The notes under the pieces were generated by a model that was not told where the DNA came from, did not search any database, and worked only from the letters and a program-made list of their open reading frames with translations. 49,410 nt of DNA, taken from Lachnospiraceae bacterium NK4A179. Its GTDB lineage: Bacteria > Bacillota > Clostridia > Lachnospirales > Lachnospiraceae. The DNA is taken from contig ATWC01000022.1 of the NCBI GenBank assembly GCA_000421045.1, positions 1 to 49,410 of the forward strand, in the 5' to 3' direction. Shown here piece by piece: positions 17,001 to 24,370 of the stretch (its first letter is position 1; each line of letters begins with the position of its first letter). The position numbers and the translations under genes are program-made.

Positions 17001-17335
17001 ACGGATTCAAGATCCTTTCAACAGGCGGAACCTATGACCTTATAAGCGAAGCGGGAATTGAGACAGAAAAGATCAATAAGATCTATGAAGGCAGACCCAA
17101 TATCATTGATGCCATCACAAACGGCGAAGTGGATCTTATAGTCAATACACCTACGGATAAGAAGGATGCGGTTTCAGACAGCTACATCAGACAGAATGCT
17201 ATCAAGCACCACATCCCTTATATGACGACCATGGCAGCAGCAAGAGCTACGGCAGCAGGTATCCGCGCCGAGAACAAGGGCGAAGGACTTCCTGTAGTGA
17301 GCCTTCAGGAATATCATGCCATGATCCGCGAGTGA
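14072..17335 (+). CDS. carB: Carbamoyl-phosphate synthase large subunit
   Basis: A 1087-residue protein, full length for the family. It has two homologous ATP-grasp halves: the first opens with ILIIGSGPIIIGQACEFDY and carries RPAYTMGGAGGG. The second, from about residue 565, opens with VMILGGGPNRIGQGIEFDY and has RPSYVLGGRGME. An allosteric MGS-like domain ends the protein (LISVSDRDKPELLEIARSF and ILSTGGTYDL). It makes carbamoyl phosphate from bicarbonate, ATP and ammonia passed from the small subunit, for arginine and pyrimidine synthesis. carA is not next to it in this window. The codon use (preference for CTT, GCA, GTT with smooth composition) suggests high expression. An AAGGAG site precedes the ATG. 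Confidence 0.97.
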   Translation: MKREDIHRILIIGSGPIIIGQACEFDYSGTQACKALRKLGYEIILVNSNPATIMTDPETADVTYIEPLNVKRLTEIIEKERPDALLPNLGGQSGLNLCSELAQAGVLEKYNVQVIGVQVDAIERGEDRIEFKNTMNELGVEMARSKVAYSVDEAVSIASELGYPVVLRPAYTMGGAGGGLVYNVEELKTVCARGLQASLVHQVLVEESVIGWEELELEVVRDSSGKMITVCFIENIDPMGVHTGDSFCSAPMLTISKEVQDRLQEQAYKVVDKVQVIGGCNCQFAHDPKTGRIIIIEINPRTSRSSALASKATGFPIALVSAMLACGLNLSDIECGKYGTLDKYVPDGDYVVIKFARWAFEKFKGVSDHLGTQMRAVGEVMSIGKTYKEAFQKAIRSLEKGRYGLGYVKDFHEKSLDELLDMLIYPTSERQFIMYEAIRKGADLEKLYELTKIKMYFLEQMKELVDEENEIAKAAHPDASAPDFGACKKGQVPPADVLTKAKKDGFSDRYLAMICGVKEDEIRKAREDAGVVEAWEGVHVSGTKDSAYYYSSYNIEKDLSPVSTEKPKVMILGGGPNRIGQGIEFDYCCVHAAFAIKKLGFETVIVNCNPETVSTDYDTSDKLYFEPLTLEDVLAIYKKEKPVGVIAQFGGQTPLNLAASLKANGVNILGTTPEAIDLAEDRDLFRNMMDKLKIPMAESGMAVTVEEAKALANKIGYPVMVRPSYVLGGRGMEVVHDDEQMNLYMAEAVGVTPDRPILIDRFLHHATECEADAISDGKDVFVPAVMEHIELAGIHSGDSACILPSKHLTDKQIETIKDYTRKIAKELNVVGLMNMQYAIEDGKVYVIEANPRASRTVPLVSKVCGINMVKVATEIMTLPLTGRKSPVGDLKDKKIPYYGVKEAVFPFNMFPEVDPVLGPEMRSTGEVLGLSTDWGRAFFKAEEGTRTELPLHGTVLISVSDRDKPELLEIARSFAEDGFKILSTGGTYDLISEAGIETEKINKIYEGRPNIIDAITNGEVDLIVNTPTDKKDAVSDSYIRQNAIKHHIPYMTTMAAARATAAGIRAENKGEGLPVVSLQEYHAMIRE

Positions 17336-17348
17336 TCCGGAGGGGATA

Positions 17349-17828
17349 ATGAAGATCACGGTGCTCTGCGTCGGCAGGATAAAGGAAAAGTTTTATTCGG
17401 ATGCAGTCGCGGAGTACCTTAAGCGTCTCTCGAGATATGCCAAGACCGAAGTGATCGAAGTGGCGGATGAAAAGACGCCCGACGGCGCTTCGGAGAGGGA
17501 GACGGCTTTAATACTTGAAAAAGAAGGGGCAAGGCTGCTGAAGTACATAAGCGACGATGCATATGTCATAGCACTTGCGGTCGGGGGTAAGGAATATACC
17601 AGCCCTGAATTTGCCGAAAAAATAAGTACTCTTGCAACGCACGGAAAGAGTCATATAATATTTATTATAGGCGGTTCACTTGGGATTTCGGATGATGTTC
17701 TTAAGAAAAGCAACGAGAAGATAGGTTTTGGAAAAATGACTTTTCCGCATCAGCTTTTCCGGGTGATGATGCTTGAGCAGGTCTACAGGGCATACCGCAT
17801 AATAAACGGGGAACCTTATCACAAATGA
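17349..17828 (+). CDS. rlmH: 23S rRNA (pseudouridine-1915-N3)-methyltransferase RlmH
   Basis: A 159-residue SPOUT-class methyltransferase, the normal length. Diagnostic segments are the start MKITVLCVGRIKEKF, the LAVGGKEYTSPEFA stretch, FIIGGSLGIS for S-adenosylmethionine binding in the trefoil knot, and the conserved C-terminus MTFPHQLFRVMMLEQ then YRAYRIINGEPYHK. It methylates pseudouridine 1915 in helix 69 of 23S rRNA. The start is 13 bases after carB and the stop overlaps the next gene (ATGA). Confidence 0.97.
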   Translation: MKITVLCVGRIKEKFYSDAVAEYLKRLSRYAKTEVIEVADEKTPDGASERETALILEKEGARLLKYISDDAYVIALAVGGKEYTSPEFAEKISTLATHGKSHIIFIIGGSLGISDDVLKKSNEKIGFGKMTFPHQLFRVMMLEQVYRAYRIINGEPYHK

Positions 17829-18940
17829 TCTATCTTAAACCTGTAATCTTAATACTTCTTATAACGGTACTGCCTTTCATGGCGGGACTTAATATGGTGC
17901 CGTTCTTAAACAAAAAGAATGACAAATGGTATACGGTCTATATCCTTGGCTTCATGCTGGATATGGCCGCTTTTTTTGTAACGGCCATTGCCTGCATGCT
18001 CCTTGTTAAGCAGGTTCCGTTTAATACATGCAGCTTTGCCTATCTGATAATCCAGTCAGTGCTTGCCGTGACGGGATTGGCAGGCGCGATCTACAGACGG
18101 AAGAATTCCGGTAAGTCGGGAAGTTCAAAGAAAAAAATTTCCAACGAGGTTAATGACACATTTAGAAGTTCCTTCCTTGAGTCAGCTTTTCTCTGGGCTG
18201 CATTTGCAGTCATAGTTGCGTTCACACTTATCAAGTCAATGACCACGGTGTTTGATGACGGTGACAATGCATATTATGTGACGCAGGCAGTGCTTGCCGA
18301 TGAACAGGGAGCTATGTATACGCTGCTTCCCTATACCGGAGGCCCGACACAGCTTGACCTGAGACATGCGCTTGCAGTTATGCCCATGTGGTTTGCTTAT
18401 CTTGCGCGTATCAGCGGCATTCATGCAGGTATCGTCTGCAGGAGCATCGGACCGTTATTCCTGATCCCTGTTTCTCTTCTGGCATGGCTGATGGTTGGCC
18501 GTGCGATATACGGAGATACCAGGGTGATTGACGGCAGGGTGACAGAGGATGCCGGACGCCTTCCGTTTTTCATGTGTATGGTTTCGGTGATCTATCTGTA
18601 CGGAAGCACTTCAAGATATACAGCCGAGCGTTTTATCATGACCAGGTCCTGGCAGGGCAAGGCCATGTTTGCAAGTATCGCAGTGCCTGTCATCATTGCA
18701 GCCCTTATATGGCTTTCTGATGAAGTGGAAGAGCACAAGGGTGCGGTGCCTCTTCTTTTCCTGACCGGTATGTTTGCGGGAATGTGCACTTCTCTGGGCG
18801 CGTTTTTTGCTGCGGTGCTTATCCTTGCCGGCACATTTGTGCTCACTTTAGTTAAAAAGAACGGAAAACTGCTGCTTGCGGGTATCGTTTCCGTGATCCC
18901 CGAGGTGCTTTATATTATTGCTTATACGGTGCTCAAATGA
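17825..18940 (+). CDS. Multi-pass membrane protein (DUF6077-like), N-terminal part of a coupled pair
   Basis: A 371-residue protein with about nine hydrophobic segments and no recognisable catalytic motif. The layout and its position after rlmH recall the DUF6077 membrane proteins of Lachnospiraceae; this is recollection, not a search. A short basic loop (residues ~93-112, rich in K, S and G) separates the first four helices from the rest. It starts inside the rlmH stop codon and ends inside the start of the next gene (ATGA at 18937), so the two membrane proteins are translated together. They may be two halves of what is one protein elsewhere. Function is unknown; the mix of many helices with a soluble domain in the partner resembles glycosyltransferase-type membrane proteins. 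Confidence 0.6.
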   Translation: MIYLKPVILILLITVLPFMAGLNMVPFLNKKNDKWYTVYILGFMLDMAAFFVTAIACMLLVKQVPFNTCSFAYLIIQSVLAVTGLAGAIYRRKNSGKSGSSKKKISNEVNDTFRSSFLESAFLWAAFAVIVAFTLIKSMTTVFDDGDNAYYVTQAVLADEQGAMYTLLPYTGGPTQLDLRHALAVMPMWFAYLARISGIHAGIVCRSIGPLFLIPVSLLAWLMVGRAIYGDTRVIDGRVTEDAGRLPFFMCMVSVIYLYGSTSRYTAERFIMTRSWQGKAMFASIAVPVIIAALIWLSDEVEEHKGAVPLLFLTGMFAGMCTSLGAFFAAVLILAGTFVLTLVKKNGKLLLAGIVSVIPEVLYIIAYTVLK

Positions 18941-19758
18941 TCGATCAAATGATTAATTATTTTCAAATGAATATCGATACCGTTATAGCCTATGCAGGAT
19001 CGGGTTTCCTCATGGCGCTTTACGGACTGGCTGCGGCATATCTTCTGTTCACGGAAAAGGATAAGAGGATCAGGGCGCTGTTTATTTACCTGCCGCTTCT
19101 CATTATTCTTGCGGTTATCCTGCCTCCGGTAAGATATGCGTTTGTCAGATACATTGATACAGGGGATACCTATTACAGATTCTTATGGCTGCTCCCTATG
19201 TGTGCGACCATTGCTTATGCAAGTGAGAAGATTTTTTCAGGAATGAGGCTTATAGGTATAACGCTGGCGGCTACCGCGGTGGCGCTGTGCGGACATTATG
19301 TTTATGACGCAGGCAACGGCTATACCGAAGCTCCTGTCAGGGCCGAGAACGTATATCACCTTCCTGAGGAAGCGATAGGGGTAGCGGATATCATCATGGC
19401 CGGAGAAAAAGGGAACCAGATAAGGGCCGCTATGCCGGCTGAGCTTACCGTCTCTGTCAGACAGTATGATACAAACCTGTATCTTGCCTATGGACGTGAG
19501 AAATTCATGGATCCGTATGCAGAAGCTGACAAGCTGTTTGTGATGATGCATGAAGAGGTGATAGACAGTTGCGCCCTCCTTGAGTTAGGCAGGGAAAGAC
19601 AGGTCTGCTTCTATGTTTTCCCGATCGATCAGGAATTCAGTGCGGATCCGGAAAGTGCCGGACTTGAGAAGGCCGGTGAGACCAAAAAATATGTGGTATA
19701 CAAAGATGCTTATGAGCTTGAGGAGATGAGAAAAATACAGTTCTACTACCACCCCTGA
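18937..19758 (+). CDS. Membrane protein with soluble C-terminal domain, second part of a coupled pair
   Basis: A 273-residue protein with about four membrane helices in the first ~125 residues and a soluble C-terminal domain of ~145 residues containing YHLPEEAIGVADIIMAGEKG and an odd run of acidic and aromatic residues. A mainly membrane-buried partner precedes it with a 4-base ATGA overlap. The C-terminal part resembles the periplasmic or extracytoplasmic domains of membrane glycosyltransferases (a FRFLWLLP-like segment appears as YRFLWLLPMCATIAY), but I cannot assign a family with confidence. If homologues are fused with the upstream protein, this pair is a gene fission. Confidence 0.55.
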   Translation: MIDQMINYFQMNIDTVIAYAGSGFLMALYGLAAAYLLFTEKDKRIRALFIYLPLLIILAVILPPVRYAFVRYIDTGDTYYRFLWLLPMCATIAYASEKIFSGMRLIGITLAATAVALCGHYVYDAGNGYTEAPVRAENVYHLPEEAIGVADIIMAGEKGNQIRAAMPAELTVSVRQYDTNLYLAYGREKFMDPYAEADKLFVMMHEEVIDSCALLELGRERQVCFYVFPIDQEFSADPESAGLEKAGETKKYVVYKDAYELEEMRKIQFYYHP

Positions 19759-19759
19759 G

Positions 19760-19788
19760 TTCACAAAAATAGCTATTTACGATATAAT
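19760..19788 (+). promoter_or_regulatory. glgP promoter
   Basis: TTCACA (19760-19765), 17-base spacer, TATAAT (19783-19788). It begins immediately after the preceding stop codon and gives a leader of about 37 bases that ends in an AGGAGGAAA ribosome binding site. Confidence 0.7.
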
Positions 19789-19831
19789 AATTGCGTTGTG
19801 CACTTATACTCTTTTTAGGAGGAAATGATAA

Positions 19832-22333
19832 ATGGCATCAAAAAAGTCGACTGAAGTAACCTCGTCATCAGGCGCTACTATCCGCGATTCTTTTGACAAG
19901 GAATTATTCAAAAGGAGTGTTTTATACAACATCAAAACACTTTACAGGAAGACTATCGATGAAGCATCAATGCAGCAGATATTCCAGGCAGTGTCCTATG
20001 CAATAAAGGACCAGGTCGTGGATATGTGGCTCGAAACTCAAAAGCAGTATGAGAAAAAGGATCCCAAGACGGTATATTATCTGTCAATGGAATTCCTGAT
20101 GGGCAGAGCGCTCGGTAACATGATGATCAATATGAAGGCCTATAAGGATGTGAAGGAAGCTCTTGAGGAGCTGGGCCTGGATATCAACGTTATTGAGGAC
20201 CAGGAGCCGGATGCGGCTTTGGGAAACGGTGGTCTTGGTAGACTGGCTGCCTGCTTCCTTGATTCACTTGCAACTCTTGGTTACCCTGCATATGGCTGTG
20301 GCATACGTTATCGTTACGGTATGTTCAAGCAGAAGATAAAGGACGGCTATCAGGTGGAGGTACCCGATAACTGGCTTGAGAACGGCAATCCTTTTGAACT
20401 GCGCAGACCGGAATATGCAAAAGAGATAAAGTTCGGCGGATACGTTAATGTCCGCGTGGATGAGAACGGCAGAAACAATTATTATCAGGACGGATATCAG
20501 TCTGTAAGGGCTATTCCGTATGATATGCCCATAGTTGGCTATGGCAACAGTGTTGTAAACACACTCCGCATATGGGATGCAGAACCCATAGATGTGTTCC
20601 GTCTGGATTCATTCGATAAGGGTGATTACCAGAAGGCAGTAGAGCAGGAAAACCTTGCCAGAAATATCGTTGAGGTCCTTTATCCCAACGATAACCACTA
20701 TGCCGGCAAGGAGCTCAGGCTCAAGCAGCAGTACTTCTTCATTTCTGCATCCGTACAGGAAGCAGTTGCGAAGTATATGCGTACACACGATGATATAAAG
20801 AAATTCCATGAGAAGGTGACGTTCCAGCTTAACGATACGCATCCTACGGTTGCTATACCGGAACTGATGCGCATACTTATGGATGAGCACTATCTCACAT
20901 GGGATGAGGCATGGGAGGTTACGACCAAGACCTGTGCTTACACCAACCATACTATAATGGCTGAGGCTCTTGAGAAGTGGCCTATAGAGCTTTTCTCAAG
21001 ACTTCTTCCCCGTATCTACCAGATCGTTGAAGAGATCAACAGACGCTTTGTTCTTGATATACAGCGTAAGTATCCCGGCGATCAGGAAAAGGTACGCAAG
21101 ATGGCTATCATCTATGACGGTCAGGTCAAGATGGCTCACCTTGCTATCTGCGCAGGCTATTCGGTAAACGGTGTTGCCCGTCTCCATACAGAGATACTAA
21201 AGAAACAGGAACTCAGGGACTTCTATGAGATGTATCCCGAGAAGTTCAATAACAAGACAAACGGCATAACACAGAGACGTTTCCTGCTTCACGGCAATCC
21301 GCTCCTTGCAGACTGGGTAACAGCGCATATCGGTGATGACTGGATCACGGATCTTTCCAAGATCAAGAAGCTTAAGGTCTATGCCGATGACGAGAAGGCG
21401 CAGCAGGAATTCATGAACATCAAGTATCAGAACAAGGTGCGTCTTGCAAAGTATATTAAAGAGCACAATGATATCGATGTGGATCCCAGATCTATCTTCG
21501 ATGTGCAGGTAAAGCGTCTGCATGAATACAAGAGACAGCTGCTCAATATCCTGAATGTTATGCATCTTTATAACGAACTGAAGGATCATCCGGATATGGA
21601 TTTCTATCCCAGAACATTCATCTTCGGCGCTAAGGCAGCAGCAGGCTACCGCAATGCAAAGCTTACGATCAAGCTTATCAATTCCGTTGCAGATGTGGTC
21701 AACAACGACGCATCGATAAACGGCAAGATCAAGGTCGTATTCATAGAGGATTACAGGGTATCAAATGCCGAGCTGATCTTTGCTGCATCTGATGTTTCAG
21801 AGCAGATATCCACAGCTTCGAAGGAAGCATCCGGAACCGGTAACATGAAATTTATGCTTAACGGTGCGCTCACTCTCGGAACAATGGACGGAGCAAATGT
21901 GGAGATCGTTGAGGAAGTTGGTAAGGAAAATGCATTTATCTTTGGCCTTTCCTCGGATGAAGTCATCAATTATGAGATCAACGGCGGCTACAATCCCATG
22001 GATATCTTCAACAGCGATCAGAATGTGCGCCGTGTGCTCATGCAGCTGATCAACGGTACCTATTCAAATGATACAGAGCTCTTCAAGCCGCTCTATAATT
22101 CACTGCTCAATACGCAGTGTACTGCAAAGGCTGATACATATTTCATACTGAAAGACTTTGAGTCTTACAGAGAGGCACGTGAACAGGTTGTTGAGGCATA
22201 TAAGGATGAGGCTCGCTGGGCACGTTCTGCAATACTCAATACCGCATGCTGCGGCAAGTTCTCCTCTGACCGTACGATAGAGGAGTACGTAAAGGAGATA
22301 TGGCATCTTGATAAGGTGAAGGTAAAGAGATGA
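19832..22333 (+). CDS. glgP: Glycogen/maltodextrin phosphorylase
   Basis: An 833-residue GT35 enzyme of normal length. Visible motifs are the VYYLSMEFLMGRALGNM opening, LGNGGLGRLAACFLDS, and the pyridoxal-phosphate site EASGTGNMKFMLNGALT, in which K673 carries the cofactor. It releases glucose 1-phosphate from the non-reducing ends of glycogen or maltodextrin using phosphate. It has its own promoter and a strong terminator, so it is monocistronic. The codon use is that of a highly expressed gene. The debranching enzyme that would complement it is encoded 2 kb downstream. Confidence 0.97.
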   Translation: MASKKSTEVTSSSGATIRDSFDKELFKRSVLYNIKTLYRKTIDEASMQQIFQAVSYAIKDQVVDMWLETQKQYEKKDPKTVYYLSMEFLMGRALGNMMINMKAYKDVKEALEELGLDINVIEDQEPDAALGNGGLGRLAACFLDSLATLGYPAYGCGIRYRYGMFKQKIKDGYQVEVPDNWLENGNPFELRRPEYAKEIKFGGYVNVRVDENGRNNYYQDGYQSVRAIPYDMPIVGYGNSVVNTLRIWDAEPIDVFRLDSFDKGDYQKAVEQENLARNIVEVLYPNDNHYAGKELRLKQQYFFISASVQEAVAKYMRTHDDIKKFHEKVTFQLNDTHPTVAIPELMRILMDEHYLTWDEAWEVTTKTCAYTNHTIMAEALEKWPIELFSRLLPRIYQIVEEINRRFVLDIQRKYPGDQEKVRKMAIIYDGQVKMAHLAICAGYSVNGVARLHTEILKKQELRDFYEMYPEKFNNKTNGITQRRFLLHGNPLLADWVTAHIGDDWITDLSKIKKLKVYADDEKAQQEFMNIKYQNKVRLAKYIKEHNDIDVDPRSIFDVQVKRLHEYKRQLLNILNVMHLYNELKDHPDMDFYPRTFIFGAKAAAGYRNAKLTIKLINSVADVVNNDASINGKIKVVFIEDYRVSNAELIFAASDVSEQISTASKEASGTGNMKFMLNGALTLGTMDGANVEIVEEVGKENAFIFGLSSDEVINYEINGGYNPMDIFNSDQNVRRVLMQLINGTYSNDTELFKPLYNSLLNTQCTAKADTYFILKDFESYREAREQVVEAYKDEARWARSAILNTACCGKFSSDRTIEEYVKEIWHLDKVKVKR

Positions 22334-22352
22334 TAGATCAATGATGATCTTC

Positions 22353-22385
22353 AGGACCTGCAGAGTTTTCTGCGGGTCCTTTTTG
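22353..22385 (+). terminator. glgP terminator
   Basis: AGGACCTGCAG (22353-22363) pairs with CTGCGGGTCCT (22370-22380) over 11 base pairs with one wobble and a 6-base loop, followed by a T run. Confidence 0.88.
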
Positions 22386-22404
22386 GTTCTCGACATTCGT
22401 TTTG

Positions 22405-22413
22405 TGATATACT
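22405..22413 (+). promoter_or_regulatory. Extended -10 promoter directly before the glycosyltransferase gene
   Basis: TGATATACT is a textbook extended -10 element (TGN plus TATACT at 22408-22413), with no good -35. The ATG at 22421 is only seven bases beyond it, so transcription should start at or within a base or two of the start codon. Confidence 0.55.
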
Positions 22414-22420
22414 TGAGCTT

Positions 22421-23662
22421 ATGGAGATCCTATTTTATCGTTACGGCAGCATATGTGAGCCGGAGATGATATCCGGTTTTAAAAGATTCGGTATAGACGT
22501 GGTCGAGGATAAGCGTATGATCACGGATAAAGCCATCAACTCTTCTGAAATCGTGAAGGATGTTGCAGCATTAATAGACTGCCATAGCTTCATGTTTGTA
22601 TTCAGTGTGAACTTTTTCCCTGCTCTTTCGGAAATATGTGAATTGAGATCAGTGCCCTATGTATGCTGGTCGGTGGACTGTCCTGTAAAAGAACTCTTAA
22701 GTCCGTCGCTTTCAAACAGCTGCAACAGGGTTTTTCTTTTTGACAGAAATCAGTATCTGTATTTTAAGGAAAAGAATCCGGAGGGGATATTCCATCTGCC
22801 GTTGGCCTCATCACCGTCAAGCTGGGAAAAGGCGATAAACAGTGCTTCTCCCGATATGAAGAAAAGATTTTCGTCTGATGTTTCATTTGTAGGTTCTCTT
22901 TACTCGGAAAAAAATCCATACAAAAAGATACAGGGCCTTAGCGATTATGCTAAAGGCTATGCTGATGGCATTATCGAGGCACAGCTTCTTTTGTACGGTT
23001 TTAATTTCCTGGAGAAAAAGCTTGATGAGACTGTAATGGAAGAATACAGAAAATGTGTGCCGGGGCTTCATGATCCCTATACTGAAGGCAAACCTTCCAC
23101 ACAGCGCTATGAAATGGCAGCAGCTTATCTCGGGGCAGAGGCGGCAGAACGGGAACGAGAGAGGCTGTTAGCGGCATTGGGTTTAGAAGCATGTACGGAT
23201 CTTTATACCTACAGTCCTCTTGAAGGGCTGGAAAAAGAATGCGAAAGGACAGGCGCTCCGGTAAGAAAGAACGGAGACATCAATAGTCCCGGCATCAATG
23301 TGCATGAGGGCGTGAAGACTCTTACCGAGATGCCGATCGTTTTTCATGAGAGCAGGATCAATTTAAACATTACCATGAGATCCATATCATCAGGGCTTTC
23401 TCAGAGAGTCTTTGATATATGTGCCTGCGGAGGTTTTCTCATGTGCAATTATCAGGAAGAGCTTCCCGAATTGTTTGAGCCGGGCGAAGAGGTGGAGGTT
23501 TTTTCCTCAAAAGAGGAACTGCTCGACAAGACCGCATGGTATCTTGAACATGAGGAAGAAAGAAAGAAGATCGCTGAGCGCGGGCTGGAACGTGTTCTTA
23601 AGGAACATACCTGGGATACGCGCATAGCGTCATTAATAAAAACAGTTTACGGGACCTTGTGA
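22421..23662 (+). CDS. CgeB/DUF3880-type glycosyltransferase
   Basis: A 413-residue GT4-like protein. The N-terminal half has DUF3880-like segments (MEILFYRYGSICEPEM, VPYVCWSVDCP and RVFLFDRNQY). The C-terminal half has a donor-binding region with ESRINLNITMRSISSGLSQRVFDICACGGFLM, and a closing WDTRIASLI. The family includes the spore maturation protein CgeB and flagellin glycosyltransferases. Directly next to it is a pseudaminic acid cytidylyltransferase, so transfer of a nonulosonic acid or other sugar to a surface protein is a sensible guess. There is no ribosome binding site before the ATG, which lies immediately after an extended -10 box. Confidence 0.8.
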   Translation: MEILFYRYGSICEPEMISGFKRFGIDVVEDKRMITDKAINSSEIVKDVAALIDCHSFMFVFSVNFFPALSEICELRSVPYVCWSVDCPVKELLSPSLSNSCNRVFLFDRNQYLYFKEKNPEGIFHLPLASSPSSWEKAINSASPDMKKRFSSDVSFVGSLYSEKNPYKKIQGLSDYAKGYADGIIEAQLLLYGFNFLEKKLDETVMEEYRKCVPGLHDPYTEGKPSTQRYEMAAAYLGAEAAERERERLLAALGLEACTDLYTYSPLEGLEKECERTGAPVRKNGDINSPGINVHEGVKTLTEMPIVFHESRINLNITMRSISSGLSQRVFDICACGGFLMCNYQEELPELFEPGEEVEVFSSKEELLDKTAWYLEHEEERKKIAERGLERVLKEHTWDTRIASLIKTVYGTL

Positions 23663-23686
23663 TAACAGGTCAGACCGGAGGGGAAA

Positions 23687-24370
23687 ATGTCAGTTATCGC
23701 AGTTATTACAGCAAGAGGCGGATCAAAGAGGATACCGAAGAAAAATATCAGGCCTTTTAACGGAAGACCTATCATAGAGTACTCGGTGAAGGCTGCTCTT
23801 GAGAGCGGGATATTTGATGAGGTCATGGTAAGCACCGACAGTGAGGAAATAAAGGCTATTGCCGAAGCTGCAGGTGCATCCGTTCCTTTTTTAAGAAGTG
23901 CCGAAACATCATCGGATACTGCCACCACAGCGGATGTGCTCCGTGAAGTGCTTGAGAATTATGCGTCAGAGGGTAAACGGTTTTCCGAAATGTGCTGTCT
24001 GTATCCTACAGCTCCTTTTGTTACTGCACAGAAGCTTGTGAACGCTCATAAGATACTTCTTGAGAGCAGTGCTGATGCCGTGATGCCGGTTGTGCAGTTC
24101 AGTTTCCCTCCGCAGAGGGCAAATATTATAGAGAACGGCATGCTTAAGTATCAGTATCCGGAATTCCGTACCGCCAGATCACAGGATCTTGAACCTGTAT
24201 ATCATGATTGCGGGCAGTTTTATTTTTACAAGGTCGGAGAGGATCTTTCTTTCAATGTAGAAACCTACGCTCCGCTTATCGTTCCGGAGACTGAAGTCCA
24301 GGATATCGATAACGAGAGTGATTGGATCATGGCGGAGATGAAATATAAGCTTATGGTGGGGAAAGAGTGA
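23687..24370 (+). CDS. pseF: Pseudaminic acid cytidylyltransferase
   Basis: A 227-residue CMP-sugar synthetase. The N-terminus ITARGGSKRIPKKNIRPFNGRPII is the CTP-binding loop of acylneuraminate cytidylyltransferases. CCLYPTAPFVTA, RTARSQDLEPVYHDCGQFYFYK and VQDIDNESDW are typical of the PseF branch rather than NeuA. PseF links pseudaminic acid to CMP for transfer onto flagellins or surface glycans. The other biosynthesis genes (pseB, C, H, G, I) are not in this window, so the enzyme is an orphan locally. A strong GGAGGGG site precedes the ATG, 24 bases after the glycosyltransferase gene. The stop codon overlaps the start of glgX by one base. Confidence 0.87.
   Translation: MSVIAVITARGGSKRIPKKNIRPFNGRPIIEYSVKAALESGIFDEVMVSTDSEEIKAIAEAAGASVPFLRSAETSSDTATTADVLREVLENYASEGKRFSEMCCLYPTAPFVTAQKLVNAHKILLESSADAVMPVVQFSFPPQRANIIENGMLKYQYPEFRTARSQDLEPVYHDCGQFYFYKVGEDLSFNVETYAPLIVPETEVQDIDNESDWIMAEMKYKLMVGKE

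Noticed and set aside
14072-17335. Missing carA as sign of a broken operon
   Set aside because: carA and carB are often separated in bacteria and carB is intact.
17825-19758. Frameshift joining both membrane proteins
   Set aside because: ATGA overlap with no slippery sequence looks like ordinary translational coupling; kept as a low-interest possibility.
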